A stretch of DNA of 64,000 nucleotides from Puniceicoccaceae bacterium (GTDB lineage Bacteria > Verrucomicrobiota > Verrucomicrobiia > Opitutales > JAFGAQ01): the NCBI GenBank assembly GCA_040224245.1, contig JBEGIR010000074.1, positions 1-64,000 of the forward strand, read 5' to 3'. The translations under genes were made by a program, and so were the position numbers. Below are positions 17,900-27,309 of the stretch, piece by piece; within the stretch, counting starts at the first letter, position 1, and each line of letters begins with the position of its first letter. The notes below the pieces were generated by a model. It did no database searches, was not told the DNA's origin, and saw only the letters and a program-made list of their open reading frames with translations.

Positions 17900-19000
17900 G
17901 TGTCCACATTCCCTACTTACCTTCAGTGTGCATCCAGCATCACTCCCATGGGTGATGAGAGAGAAACCCATGCGCGATTGCTTCGCGGGGAGCGTTCTCT
18001 GCGCATGACTCCGGTGTTTGGCTCGAGTGGAGATAGGGTCCCACTCTCCTGCCTGGGTTCCATCGAAGCGAGTCTGCCACCCGTTTGGATGTCACATCTG
18101 GAGCGTCTTCTGGAGCACCTTCCGAAGCGAAAATGGGGTCATGCAGGCTACCCGATTGTGGTGACCAGCAGTAATTTCGGCATCGGCCACATGCTCGCCT
18201 ATCAGCAGGGCGGAGCGCCGGGGCACCTCGCGATTGCCCAGGCGCATACAAGCATTCGTGAGATCTGCCAACACTTTGCCTGGGGTCCGGAGGTCTCGAT
18301 ACTCTCCCACGCCTGCGTCAGTGCAGACATCGGCATGCTTTTTGCCAATCGGCTGCTGCGCAATGGTGTTGCGCGAGAGGTGCTTTGTTTCAGCTTTGAT
18401 TTTCTGAGTCCGTTTGTCAGTGGCGGTTTCTACAGCCTGAAGATTCTCAATCCTGCGTTCCCTGCTCCCTATGCGGACCAGGAGGTGGGTTCCATCGGAC
18501 TGGGGGACGGCGCAGCGTTTGCCGTGCTCAGCTGTGAACCATCACCCTTTGCGATTCGCTTCCAACAAACCTACAACGAAATGTTTCACATGACTGCTAA
18601 TCAGCCAGATGGGGCTGGCTTTCGCCACGCACTGACTCGCATTCGCGAGCGGATCGACGGGCGACGGGTGTGGGTCAAGGGGCATGGCACTGGCACGCGG
18701 GATGCCGGCAAACTTGAAGCCGAGTCGGTGCAGGCCATTTTTCCCGATTCACCTCTGGTGGGTTGGAAGGGAGGTATCGGCCATACCCTCGGCAGTTGTG
18801 GATTGGTTGAGTTGACGCTCGCCATGCAGGCGTTACAGAGCGGAATGGCTCCAGGCACCGTGGGCACCAAGGCTCCAACCCTCAGCCCCAATGTATCGCT
18901 TGAACCACTGGACACATCCCGATACGACGGTGTGATTCTCTCGAGCAACGCATTTGGAGGCGCGCATGCATCCCTGTTGTTAACCCGCGAATCCCACTAG
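17900..19000 (+). CDS. Divergent beta-ketoacyl synthase
   Basis: At 366 residues this is shorter and more divergent than the KS at 15624, yet it keeps a Cys-His-His triad: Cys in ILSHACVSADIG (~132), His in VKGHGTGTRDA (~258) and His in KGGIGHTLGSCGLVE (~295). It therefore looks catalytically competent rather than a pure chain-length factor. It may prime the aryl starter or extend with the partner encoded next (16 bases downstream). Assignment to a particular Ape ketosynthase is not possible from motifs alone. Start codon: the frame begins at 17900 with no Shine-Dalgarno. Confidence 0.85.
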   Translation: MSTFPTYLQCASSITPMGDERETHARLLRGERSLRMTPVFGSSGDRVPLSCLGSIEASLPPVWMSHLERLLEHLPKRKWGHAGYPIVVTSSNFGIGHMLAYQQGGAPGHLAIAQAHTSIREICQHFAWGPEVSILSHACVSADIGMLFANRLLRNGVAREVLCFSFDFLSPFVSGGFYSLKILNPAFPAPYADQEVGSIGLGDGAAFAVLSCEPSPFAIRFQQTYNEMFHMTANQPDGAGFRHALTRIRERIDGRRVWVKGHGTGTRDAGKLEAESVQAIFPDSPLVGWKGGIGHTLGSCGLVELTLAMQALQSGMAPGTVGTKAPTLSPNVSLEPLDTSRYDGVILSSNAFGGAHASLLLTRESH

Positions 19001-19015
19001 ACCTGAACTCCGCCC

Positions 19016-19687
19016 ATGTCGACTTTGCGTTACGTCCACTCCCTGCACACATTCGGACCCCACGAATCCCTCACTGACAGCACCGTCAAGCAGCTCAAGC
19101 AGAACTTCTCCCCTCTGGTGAGTCGACGGTTGACCCGCATGGCGCTCATGATCGGAGAATGCCTGAAGCATGCCTCCATCCCCACCAACGCTTCAGTGAT
19201 TTACGCCACCACTTATTCCGAGAGCAATTGTCTGGAAAAATATCTCGCCAGTTTCCCCACGCCCAGTCCCCTGATGTTTCAGAATTCCATCCATCCCAGT
19301 GGCATGGAACAGGTTTTGATCGCCCGCAAACAAGCCATTGAGGAGTTCCTATGTTTTGCCGGGGCTGACCATATCCTACACTCAGCCTTGATCGCAGCCT
19401 GTATGAGTGAGCAACCCGAGCAGTGGTTGATTGTTGCAGAAGAAAAGGCAACCTGGCTGACAGAGGAGGATTGCGCAAGTGCGGTAGATTTTGCGCTCGC
19501 CCTTCAGCTGAACGCAAATCCAGATCAGGCCCTCGCAAAACTTGAGTGGAACCCGGCAGACGCAACCGCAGCTGAACAGGATGCGACTACACTACGCCCA
19601 TTGCAGTTCCTACAGCAGTTGCAGGCGCGACAGGATCTCCACTTGTCGACACAGTCCCTGGGTTCAATGTCATTGCAATGGTTGTAG
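19016..19687 (+). CDS. Beta-ketoacyl synthase chain-length-factor-like protein (ApeC type)
   Basis: The 223-residue protein corresponds only to the N-terminal half of a ketosynthase (Ketoacyl-synt_2 type). The segment PTPSPLMFQNSIHPSGMEQV matches the conserved S-P-x-x-F-x-x-S-V-H-N motif of ApeC-like proteins, and there is no catalytic Cys. Such proteins pair with a ketosynthase and set chain length. Its 3' end overlaps the next gene by 10 bases. Confidence 0.78.
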   Translation: MSTLRYVHSLHTFGPHESLTDSTVKQLKQNFSPLVSRRLTRMALMIGECLKHASIPTNASVIYATTYSESNCLEKYLASFPTPSPLMFQNSIHPSGMEQVLIARKQAIEEFLCFAGADHILHSALIAACMSEQPEQWLIVAEEKATWLTEEDCASAVDFALALQLNANPDQALAKLEWNPADATAAEQDATTLRPLQFLQQLQARQDLHLSTQSLGSMSLQWL

Positions 19688-20592
19688 CGAGCGAGCAGAC
19701 AGCCAATGAACCGCGCAACCCAGGACCCTCCTGGGGGTTTCGGGTGATTCATTTTTGGGACACGCTGCTTCCCACCCCCGTGGCCCGGTGGGTGCGCACG
19801 GGTTGTGCGTGGGTTGCGTTGGGCATCATGCACCGCCAGCGTGCTGCATCCCGCGAATACATGAAAACCGTGCTTGGGCGCCGCGCAGGTCTTCGGGATT
19901 GTGCGAAGCAGTTTGACAGTTTTGTCACTTACCTCTGCGACCGCATCTCGACCGCTTTTGGAGAACCGGTCCACTTCGAGTGGGCACCGGGACATGGGCG
20001 GGAGTTTGTCGACTTGATGAAGCGAAAGGAAACCATGCTCATGGGCACCTTCCATGTCGGATATTCGGATCTGATGGGTTTTTTCATGGCTGAGTTTGAC
20101 CGCCCCATTCACATGTTGCGACTGCGACTGGCAAATGCCGAAGACACGGAGCGACTCGAGGCATTTGCGGGGGAGCACGTGAAAATCGTTTGGGTTAACG
20201 AGATTGAGGACGCACTGTTTTCGATCAAAGAGGTCATCGCTCAGGGAGGGGCCGTTGCCATGCAGTGCGACCGGGTGCAGCATGCCAGCAAACTGGAGGT
20301 TTTCGAGTTTTTGGGGGCGCACCGGTATTTCCCCTTTACGATCTATTGGTTGTCGATTTTGTTCGAAGTCCCTGTTCAGTTCACGATCGCGGGCATACGC
20401 TCCACCCGCAACGCTTCGGTCCCCGTCTTCACTTCCCCTGTTTTTCGACCTGTGCAATCCAATCGAAAAGAGAATCTGCAAGCGGCAAAACAACACTTTC
20501 AGGGCGTTCTCAAACTGCTGGAACAACAGCTGAAAGCCCAGCCCGAGATGTGGTTTAATTTTGAGCCGCTGAATCCGACGCAACTCCCATGA
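19678..20592 (+). CDS. LpxL/HtrB-family lysophospholipid acyltransferase
   Basis: The 304-residue protein resembles lipid A lauroyl-type acyltransferases. Helical N-terminal region (~20-100), then TFHVGYSDLMGFF at the place of the HX4D motif (here H-V-G-Y-S-D), and AMQCDRVQ followed by a substrate-pocket segment. Ape and Xan clusters contain acyltransferases of this class that are thought to transfer the polyene acyl chain to a lipid or sugar acceptor at the inner membrane. It is encoded directly before a PlsC-type enzyme, so two acyl transfers are likely. Confidence 0.82.
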   Translation: MVVASEQTANEPRNPGPSWGFRVIHFWDTLLPTPVARWVRTGCAWVALGIMHRQRAASREYMKTVLGRRAGLRDCAKQFDSFVTYLCDRISTAFGEPVHFEWAPGHGREFVDLMKRKETMLMGTFHVGYSDLMGFFMAEFDRPIHMLRLRLANAEDTERLEAFAGEHVKIVWVNEIEDALFSIKEVIAQGGAVAMQCDRVQHASKLEVFEFLGAHRYFPFTIYWLSILFEVPVQFTIAGIRSTRNASVPVFTSPVFRPVQSNRKENLQAAKQHFQGVLKLLEQQLKAQPEMWFNFEPLNPTQLP

Positions 20593-20595
20593 ACC

Positions 20596-21390
20596 ATGAG
20601 CGAGTCTGATCCCACAGTTCCGATTCCTGCAACTGAGTCCCAAACATCCGTGCGCCGATCCGGGATGGTGCGTTTGTTGCAACTGGTCGTCTTTTACACG
20701 GAATTGGCCATGTTTGGCTTGGGAACCTTCCTCTACAACCTGTTTTGCCTGCTGTCGAGTCTGCTGCCGGGCTGTGAGCGGCGAAGATCATTGCACCAGC
20801 GCATCGGAACCCGGCTGTTAAGGTTTTTTCTGTGGATGATTGATGTTTCCAATCTCTGCAAAATTCAACGACCACCACCCGAAGTGCTCCGAAATGTCGG
20901 ACCGAGCGTGATCATCGCGAATCACACGGGTCTGATGGATGCGATCGTGCTCAACACGCTCTTTCCGAAAGCAGTTTGCATTTTTAAGAGCGGACTTGCA
21001 CGCAACCCGATCTTTTCCCATGTGCTTCGAATGGGTGGACACTTGCGCAACGACGAGGGCATCGATGTCATCCGCAAAGGGGCCGAGCGAGCAAACACAC
21101 AGGGGCATGTCATCGTTTTTCCCGAGGGCACCCGCAATCCCTGCTGCACGCAGTTCACTTTCAAGAAGGGATTTGCCCTGATCGCGCAGCGCGCACAACT
21201 GCCCGTCACTCTCTTCGCCATTCACAATCCTACTCACGCCTTTTCGAAGGAAATGGGAATTCGTGCTCCGGAACTGCCGTTCACCTTGCGATTTGAGGTC
21301 CTTGAAACGCTGGGCATAGAATCTGGCGAATCCATTGATGCCTTTGTGAACCGAGTAGAATCCATCTATCAACAGTGCTTTCAGCCATGA
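20596..21390 (+). CDS. PlsC-type 1-acylglycerol-3-phosphate O-acyltransferase-like protein
   Basis: The 264-residue protein has a hydrophobic helix (~25-55) and the four acyltransferase blocks, clearest as NHTGLMDAIVL (HX4D catalytic motif) and FPEGTRNP (phosphate-binding FPEGTR). In pigment clusters this class is believed to attach the aryl polyene or a fatty acid to a glycerol backbone. The stop codon TGA is shared with the next start as ATGA. Confidence 0.88.
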   Translation: MSESDPTVPIPATESQTSVRRSGMVRLLQLVVFYTELAMFGLGTFLYNLFCLLSSLLPGCERRRSLHQRIGTRLLRFFLWMIDVSNLCKIQRPPPEVLRNVGPSVIIANHTGLMDAIVLNTLFPKAVCIFKSGLARNPIFSHVLRMGGHLRNDEGIDVIRKGAERANTQGHVIVFPEGTRNPCCTQFTFKKGFALIAQRAQLPVTLFAIHNPTHAFSKEMGIRAPELPFTLRFEVLETLGIESGESIDAFVNRVESIYQQCFQP

Positions 21391-21701
21391 CCTGCCTGAT
21401 TCAAAAATCCCTTCGTGTTGATGCCGACAACGGGTTCACGCATGGCCACTTCGAAGGTCACCCCATCGTTCCAGGTGCTGTTTCCCTGAAGTGGATGCTT
21501 GAAACCTTGGCCGAAGCACTCAATCTTCCAAAACTTGAGCGCTTCCGGATACGCAATTTCAAATGCTTGCAGGAGCTTCCACCGCCCTGCGAAGTGACGA
21601 TCACGGTCTATCAGCGACGCGAACATGTCTATTCGCTCGAACTGCACCGGGGTGAACAGCGCATTGCCTCCGTCGAGGTGGATTATCCGATGTCGACATG
21701 A
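21387..21701 (+). CDS. ApeI-like hot-dog 3-hydroxyacyl-ACP dehydratase, catalytic acid replaced
   Basis: The 104-residue single hot-dog protein has THGHFEGHPIVPGAVSLKWM, which matches the FabZ/ApeI active-site block HFxGxPxxPGVxxLDW. The His is present, but the acidic residue that normally follows (Asp or Glu) is Lys here. The ATG at 21387 is preferred over a GTG at 21375 because it gives an ATGA overlap with the preceding gene, the pattern used repeatedly in this operon. It may dehydrate 3-hydroxyacyl-ACP together with the ApeP-like protein at 25514, or have become a helper subunit. Confidence 0.8.
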   Translation: MTCLIQKSLRVDADNGFTHGHFEGHPIVPGAVSLKWMLETLAEALNLPKLERFRIRNFKCLQELPPPCEVTITVYQRREHVYSLELHRGEQRIASVEVDYPMST

Positions 21702-22495
21702 ACTGTTCACGATGCCAAGTGGTTGTTCTGATCCCATCCTACAATACCGGACGCATTCTTGCTTCGGTGGTGCGGGAAGCGCTGGGGCGACACGATCACG
21801 TCTGGGTACTCGTGGATGGAAGTACGGACGGATCGGCGGATCCCTTACGCACCTGGAGTTCCGAATTTCCTGGCTTTCGGCTGATTGAATTTTCAGAAAA
21901 CCGCGGCAAGGGAGCAACCCTGCTGGAAGGGGCACGCCTGGCCGTTGAGGCCGGATTCACCCACGGCATCAACATGGACAGCGATGGTCAGCACCCCGCA
22001 GCCTACCTTCCCAACTTGGTAGCCTGGGCAGAACGCGAATCCGACGCATTGATCATGGGGCGACCCGTCTTTGACGAAAGCGTACCACTGGTCCGACTGA
22101 TGGGACGGCAGCTCACCCTGGCGATGACGGACTACGAGTCCGCAGGCTACGGTCTCGGTGACACCTTGTATGGGTTTCGCGTGTACCCGCTGGAGCCGCT
22201 CCTGCAGGCTTTCGAACAGACCAAGTGTGCAAGAGGCTATGATTTTGATCCGGAAATTGCCGTGCGCCTGTTCTGGTTGGGCATTCGGCCCGTGCAGGTC
22301 TCCATCCCGGTTCGCTATCTTTCAGCGGAGGCTGGAGGCGTATCCCACTTCCACTACCTGCGTGATAACGTCAAGCTCACACTGCTGCATTTTCGCCTTG
22401 TTCCCGAATTCCTGTTTCAAAAGCAGCACACGCTCTCACCCCTGATTCGCAGATGGAAGCATGCTTGCGACAACCCCCGAGAGCTTGCAATCTGA
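21698..22495 (+). CDS. Family 2 glycosyltransferase
   Basis: The 265-residue GT-A fold begins with VVVLIPSYNTGRILASVV, has VDGSTDGSADP for nucleotide-sugar binding, GKGATLLEGARLA and the metal-binding DSDGQHP (DXD-like). It resembles dolichol-phosphate-mannose-synthase-like enzymes. It probably adds a sugar to the pigment lipid or its carrier, since GT2 genes are regular members of aryl-polyene clusters. It starts on an ATGA overlap with the dehydratase gene and has no membrane helices. Confidence 0.88.
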   Translation: MNCSRCQVVVLIPSYNTGRILASVVREALGRHDHVWVLVDGSTDGSADPLRTWSSEFPGFRLIEFSENRGKGATLLEGARLAVEAGFTHGINMDSDGQHPAAYLPNLVAWAERESDALIMGRPVFDESVPLVRLMGRQLTLAMTDYESAGYGLGDTLYGFRVYPLEPLLQAFEQTKCARGYDFDPEIAVRLFWLGIRPVQVSIPVRYLSAEAGGVSHFHYLRDNVKLTLLHFRLVPEFLFQKQHTLSPLIRRWKHACDNPRELAI

Positions 22496-22500
22496 TTTTT

Positions 22501-23172
22501 ATGGCTCCCGTTCACCATCATTTTTGGCATTGGCACCGCAGCACATTCGTCCTGCCGACAATGCTCGTCCTGGTTGCGGCCCTGTGCCTCAAGCCCCCGG
22601 TGCATGCCGAGACCGTCGAACCGCGAAGCGCACAGGAAATTCTCGAAGCCCTGAGCGAATCGCAGCAAAGCGATACCTTTCAGATCCCCTTTCGCGAAGT
22701 GCGCCGCTACCAGCTGCGCAAGACGGACATGATCTTTCACGGAACCCTGCGCCTGCTGGAAAACCGGGCCATCAGTATTGAGTACAGCGATCCGGTGCAT
22801 CGCCTGTTCATTCTGGATGATCAGGGATTGCGCATCCGCGAACCCGAGTCTGGACTGGAGACGGTCGCCCCGGAAGAGGCCGGGGCCATGGTTTCTCTCT
22901 TTCTTGATCTGCTGGCGCTGGATATCACCCGGCTGCAGCGCCAATTTTCCATGAGCGTGCTCGAAGACAAACCCGATGGGTGGAAGGTGGAGCTGATCCC
23001 CGAAACACGGGAGTTGCATCGCTTTGTACTGGCCATTGACCTTGAGGGAGAGGGGACGGAACTGAAGTCCATCTTTCTGCAGCATGGGCGCTCCCGCTGG
23101 AAGCGCATCGAATTTGACACGCTTCCTCAGCCATGGACACCCGACGCTGACAGCCTGCAGATGTATTTTTGA
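22501..23172 (+). CDS. LolA-like outer-membrane lipoprotein carrier of the pigment cluster
   Basis: The 223-residue protein has a signal peptide (hydrophobic core at ~15-30, cleavage near VHAET) and a LolA-type half-barrel pattern (SAQEILEAL, IPFREVRRYQL, GTLRLLENRAISIEYSDP). ATG at 22501 is chosen, because a start at 22453 would run far into the GT gene. XanF and Ape LolA-like proteins accompany an MMPL exporter, which is the next gene here. Together they probably carry the polyene lipid across the periplasm to the outer membrane. Confidence 0.83.
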   Translation: MAPVHHHFWHWHRSTFVLPTMLVLVAALCLKPPVHAETVEPRSAQEILEALSESQQSDTFQIPFREVRRYQLRKTDMIFHGTLRLLENRAISIEYSDPVHRLFILDDQGLRIREPESGLETVAPEEAGAMVSLFLDLLALDITRLQRQFSMSVLEDKPDGWKVELIPETRELHRFVLAIDLEGEGTELKSIFLQHGRSRWKRIEFDTLPQPWTPDADSLQMYF

Positions 23173-23175
23173 GCC

Positions 23176-25530
23176 ATGCGCCCTGCTTTTGGTACCCGCA
23201 ATTCTGAGCATTTGAAGTCCACACGTAACCTGTGGCGCATTCTGCTCGCGTTGCTCCTGCTCGTGGTTGCAGCACTCGCACTTCGCACCGACTGGAAGCA
23301 CGCGTTTTCAACCGATATTTTTGATCTGCTCGATTCCGATGCGGCGATGGATGCAGAGACACGTCAGGCACAGGAGGTGTTGCGCACCCGACTCTCGCGC
23401 GAAGTGGTAATGGCAGTGCTTCCGGGGGAGGCAGTGCTTCCGGATGGATTTCGCAAGGCATTTCTGGAAACTGCCGTGCAACTCCCCTCTTTTGCCTCGG
23501 TGGCTTCAATGGACTCGATGCAACTCGATACCGAATGGACTTCGCTGTGGTTTGAGCATCGAATCGAACTGCTGTTTCCCCTTTGGCTGACCCAGCACCT
23601 GCCCGCAGCCTCTTCAGTGAATGCCGAGCAGATGAACGCCCTGACAGACGCAATCGTGCAGCGGCTCGATGCCTTCTTGTCCCAGCCCGAGAGCATGGCC
23701 TACGAAGCCATGCTGCCAAAGGATCCGTTGCTGCTGTTACCCCGAGTCATGGATGTGCTCGCCCAGCCTGCTGCGGTGCAGCAACATACCCGCGCGCTGG
23801 CATTTTCTGCAAAACTTGCCAGCCATCCAACGGCCGATGGAGTGCAAGATCAACTGCTCGCGGATCTGGACATGCTGCAGCTCTGGACCACTCAGCAACT
23901 CGGATCACAGGCCCAGTTGCTCGACACCGGCTTCCACCGCTATGCGATGGAAAGCAAATCGGGTATCCAATCGGAAATTTTCCGTCTCAACCTGCTCTCT
24001 CTTGCATTAACACTTACCATCGCATTCCTCTTTCTGAGAAAGCTGATTCTGCTCATCCCCGTTGTTTGCGTGGTACTGAGTTCGGTGTCTTGCGCCCTGG
24101 TGGTTTCCCTGCAACTGCTGGGCACCCTGCACATCCTGGCACTGGTGATCGGTTCCATTCTCGTTGGCGTTGCAGTGGATTACGGCTTTCACATCCTGTT
24201 CAAACGCGAAGAGCTTGGAGCCACCAGCTTTCGCGTCACCCTGCGCCAGATCCGCCTCCCGCTGGCAACCAGTTGCCTCTCCACTGTCTTTGGTTTTCTC
24301 GTGCTGCTGGGCAATCCGGTATCAGCGATTCAACAGGTAGGGGTGTTTGTCAGCCTCGGCCTCGGTTTTGCAATGGGGATCAGTGTGCTCGCCGCGCTTG
24401 CGTTTGATTTTCACGGAGAAGTGCACTGGTCCCGCCGACTGGGTTACACGATGCCCCTCCCGAGTCACCCGGCGTGGAAAGCAGTGCGCTGGGTTGTGGC
24501 AGTGGCATGTCTGTGCCTTTATCTCACCCTCAGCACTCATCGTGATTCGATTGAAGATCTCCAGATTGAACTCACACAGGCGCCCCGGCAGGATGCCGCC
24601 CTGCGTTCCCTTCTGGGTCAGGAAGTGGGAACGCGTTACTGGATTACGCTGGGAAACAGCCTGCAACAGGTCATTGACCGACAGGCAGAACTGCAAACCT
24701 CAGTGGAGGGCGGGGAGAACGCTGCCAAACTCTTTCACCTTGCGAACATTTTGCCAGACAGCCGTGCGCTGCAGGGATTTCTCAACTTTCGCAACCTGCA
24801 CGCCGACGCATTTGAACAGAGCCTGCGTCGATCCATGGAGCTCGGAGGATATGATCCGGATGCATTTGACGCATTTTGGCAGAGCTGGCACCGCACGATG
24901 AACGCTTCCACCGGCCCGGAGGCATGGGAAGACCGCTATCGCGAACTGGCCCGCACTTTGCCCTATCCACTGGATTTTCTGGTCAATGGAAGCGATGGCA
25001 GCTACTGGGGTACCACACGGGTGAAGTCCGCTGTCCCAGTGCCGTTTGAATCCGCAGAGCACAGTTTCGAACTCGCACCGTTAAAAGCACTCAACCGAGC
25101 CTTTCAAAGCTACCGTGTCGGGGTTGCGGGTTCACTTCAGATTTCCCTGATCGTCATCAGTGCTGCCGTGCTTCTGGTCTTCGGACCGCGCCAGGCCCTC
25201 CGCATCCTGCAGGTGCCCGTGCATGCGGTGTTGGCCACGCTGGCGATGTTTTCACTGATCGGAGAGGCAATTACCTTGTTTCACCTGATCGGACTGCTAC
25301 TCGGCATCTGTCTAACGCTCGATTACGCCATTTTTGCAGCCAAGCGCTCAGGGGCCTCACCCATCTCCATTCGCGCTTCTGCCATTACAACCATGGCCTC
25401 CTTTGGCGCGCTTTCACTGAGCCACATTCCCGCAGTGGCTGACCTTGGCACGACAGTCTTGTGCATTGCATGCATCGGGCTGCTGCATACAGAATGGAAT
25501 CTACGCCTCTATCATGAACCCAACGCTTGA
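23176..25530 (+). CDS. MMPL/RND-superfamily lipid exporter
   Basis: The 784-residue membrane protein has the two-fold RND plan: TM1 (~18-38), a large periplasmic loop, a block of five to six helices (~270-430, with VGVAVDYGFHILFKREE near 335), a second loop, and a second helix block (~650-780, with LLGICLTLDYAIFAAKRS). The Asp in each GxxxDY motif is the expected proton-relay residue. Related XanG/ApeM-type proteins export the aryl polyene lipid, with the LolA-like protein next door as periplasmic carrier. Its last codons overlap the ApeP-like gene. Confidence 0.88.
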   Translation: MRPAFGTRNSEHLKSTRNLWRILLALLLLVVAALALRTDWKHAFSTDIFDLLDSDAAMDAETRQAQEVLRTRLSREVVMAVLPGEAVLPDGFRKAFLETAVQLPSFASVASMDSMQLDTEWTSLWFEHRIELLFPLWLTQHLPAASSVNAEQMNALTDAIVQRLDAFLSQPESMAYEAMLPKDPLLLLPRVMDVLAQPAAVQQHTRALAFSAKLASHPTADGVQDQLLADLDMLQLWTTQQLGSQAQLLDTGFHRYAMESKSGIQSEIFRLNLLSLALTLTIAFLFLRKLILLIPVVCVVLSSVSCALVVSLQLLGTLHILALVIGSILVGVAVDYGFHILFKREELGATSFRVTLRQIRLPLATSCLSTVFGFLVLLGNPVSAIQQVGVFVSLGLGFAMGISVLAALAFDFHGEVHWSRRLGYTMPLPSHPAWKAVRWVVAVACLCLYLTLSTHRDSIEDLQIELTQAPRQDAALRSLLGQEVGTRYWITLGNSLQQVIDRQAELQTSVEGGENAAKLFHLANILPDSRALQGFLNFRNLHADAFEQSLRRSMELGGYDPDAFDAFWQSWHRTMNASTGPEAWEDRYRELARTLPYPLDFLVNGSDGSYWGTTRVKSAVPVPFESAEHSFELAPLKALNRAFQSYRVGVAGSLQISLIVISAAVLLVFGPRQALRILQVPVHAVLATLAMFSLIGEAITLFHLIGLLLGICLTLDYAIFAAKRSGASPISIRASAITTMASFGALSLSHIPAVADLGTTVLCIACIGLLHTEWNLRLYHEPNA

Positions 25531-25948
25531 ATCCTGGAAGCAACACCCCATCGAATCCCTGCTCCCCCACACACCACCGCTGGTCCTGCTCGACCGCATT
25601 GTGAAACTGGCAGCGGAGTCGATTCGCTGTGAAACCCGCTTTGTGAATGACGGCTTCTTCCAGGATGCAGAGGGAGTGCCTGTTGCCTGGGCAGTGGAGA
25701 TTGTGGCCCAGGCTTGTGCAGTGATGGTTGCGATTCAGTGCTACGGAAGTGGAATCACACAGGGACGCTTGCTCAAGTGTCGATCATTCGAATTCCATGC
25801 TGCCCATCTCCCCTATGATGCCCTGCTTGAAGTTGATGCGCAGCTTACAATGAAAGGGGACAGCGGGTTGTGGTTTTTTTCGGGAGCAATTTCGGACCCG
25901 GCGGGAACGCAACTTGCGGAAGGGGAAATGACGATACAGGTGCAATGA
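25514..25948 (+). CDS. ApeP-like hot-dog 3-hydroxyacyl-ACP dehydratase
   Basis: The 144-residue protein has the ApeP-type motifs LLPHTPPLVLLDRIVKL and VAWAVEIVAQACAVMVAIQ (Glu in the long helix), with a FabA/FabZ-like hot-dog pattern. It should form the double bonds of the polyene from 3-hydroxyacyl-ACP, alone or with the ApeI-like protein. The ATG at 25514 overlaps the MMPL stop. The upstream start at 25445 would add 23 residues encoded within the MMPL gene and is not likely. Confidence 0.83.
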   Translation: MNPTLESWKQHPIESLLPHTPPLVLLDRIVKLAAESIRCETRFVNDGFFQDAEGVPVAWAVEIVAQACAVMVAIQCYGSGITQGRLLKCRSFEFHAAHLPYDALLEVDAQLTMKGDSGLWFFSGAISDPAGTQLAEGEMTIQVQ

Positions 25949-27309
25949 CTTCCCTGCTCACCAGATGGGAGCGCATCGTCTCCCGCAAAGGGGATTGCAT
26001 CGCACTTCTTGGATTCCCCGAAAACCAGCAACTGAGTTTTCGTGAGCTGGATGCATTGTCACGGGAACAGGCAGCTTTGCTTTGCCAGAACTTGAAGGAT
26101 CCGGCCTCCAGCATCGTCGCCATTCAGATGGAATCCCGGATCGACTGGATGATCTCCTTCCTTGCGGTTCTACGAGCTGGAGCGATGGTGTTGCCGATCG
26201 ATGCGACCAGCACTGCATCGGAATGTGAGCGCATTCTCTCACACATGCGCTGCAATGCCTGGTTCTCCCGCAGCGGACTGCAGCACTTGCGAGATGATAC
26301 CCACCCACAGCTCAAGCGACAGGGGGTCCATCTGTTCAAGGTCACCTCTGGCAGCACTTCGACACCGAAGGTCATTCCCTTCATGCAAGAGCAGATGATG
26401 GCCGATGCGAGCAACATTCTCGAAACCATGGATATTCGTGCATCCGACATCCAGTTCGCCACGATTCCGCTCGGCCACTCCTACGGACTCGGCAGTCTGG
26501 TTTTCCCTTTTGTGATGCAGGGCATTGCACTGGTCTTCAATTCCATCCCGCTGCCCGGCATCATCGCCCGGGAACTCGATCTCTCCAGAGCGACGGTGAT
26601 GCCGACGATTCCCGGTATTCTACAGGCTCTCGCCCGTTCTGACAGTTGCCAGCTTCCTTCCACCCTGCGACTCGTGGTTTCGGCAGCCAGTCCCCTCTCA
26701 GTTGAAGTGGCACTTGCCTTTGAATCGCGCTTTGGGTTGCGCATCCACAATTTCTACGGTTCGAGTGAAACAGGAGGCATCGCCTATGACTCCACGGGGA
26801 ACATGCTGGTGTGCTCCGGTGCGGTTGGAGCACCGTTGCGCAATGTGACAGTCGAGATCAGCAAGCGCGGGAGGATTCGAGTGCGAAGTGATGCCGTTTT
26901 CACAATCGGAAACCGAAACAGGGAGAAGGGGCAGGGTGTGCAACTTCTGCCTGACTACGGGTCGCTCGAGTCCGGCATGCTCCGCCTGCTGGGGCGCAGC
27001 AATCGCACCGTGAAGCACCACGGCAAGCGTCTGGATCTCGCCCAGATCGAACGCATTTTACTCGAACACGATGCCGTGAATGAAGCTTTTGTTGCTTATG
27101 ATGAGAAACGTCACCGCGTGGTGGCTGCCGTGGTGGGAACGGTTTCATGGGAGTCCTTGTGCCAGTTTGTCGAAACACAGCTTGCCATCTGGAAGCGCCC
27201 CAAAGTCATTTGGATCACCACCAACCTGCCACTGACAGCCCGCGGCAAACCGGATCGTAGCGCAATTCTGCAGGGGATTGCATCCGAGGGAAAAAAACTG
27301 CAATACTGA
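25945..27309 (+). CDS. AMP-dependent aryl/acyl-ACP ligase
   Basis: This 454-residue adenylating enzyme has the P-loop-like A3 motif VTSGSTSTPKVIPF, A5 FYGSSETGGIAY, A8-like LLGRSNRTVKHHGKRLDL and a C-terminal Lys in TARGKPDRSAI (A10). It is short for the family, as XanA2/ApeH-type ligases are. The expected role is to activate the hydroxybenzoate made by the chorismatase (next gene) as its adenylate and load it onto an ACP. It starts on an ATGA overlap with the dehydratase gene. Confidence 0.88.
   Translation: MTSLLTRWERIVSRKGDCIALLGFPENQQLSFRELDALSREQAALLCQNLKDPASSIVAIQMESRIDWMISFLAVLRAGAMVLPIDATSTASECERILSHMRCNAWFSRSGLQHLRDDTHPQLKRQGVHLFKVTSGSTSTPKVIPFMQEQMMADASNILETMDIRASDIQFATIPLGHSYGLGSLVFPFVMQGIALVFNSIPLPGIIARELDLSRATVMPTIPGILQALARSDSCQLPSTLRLVVSAASPLSVEVALAFESRFGLRIHNFYGSSETGGIAYDSTGNMLVCSGAVGAPLRNVTVEISKRGRIRVRSDAVFTIGNRNREKGQGVQLLPDYGSLESGMLRLLGRSNRTVKHHGKRLDLAQIERILLEHDAVNEAFVAYDEKRHRVVAAVVGTVSWESLCQFVETQLAIWKRPKVIWITTNLPLTARGKPDRSAILQGIASEGKKLQY

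Noticed and set aside
21375-21701. Longer GTG start for the ApeI-like gene
   Set aside because: The ATG at 21387 gives an ATGA overlap like the other junctions of the operon and loses no conserved residues.
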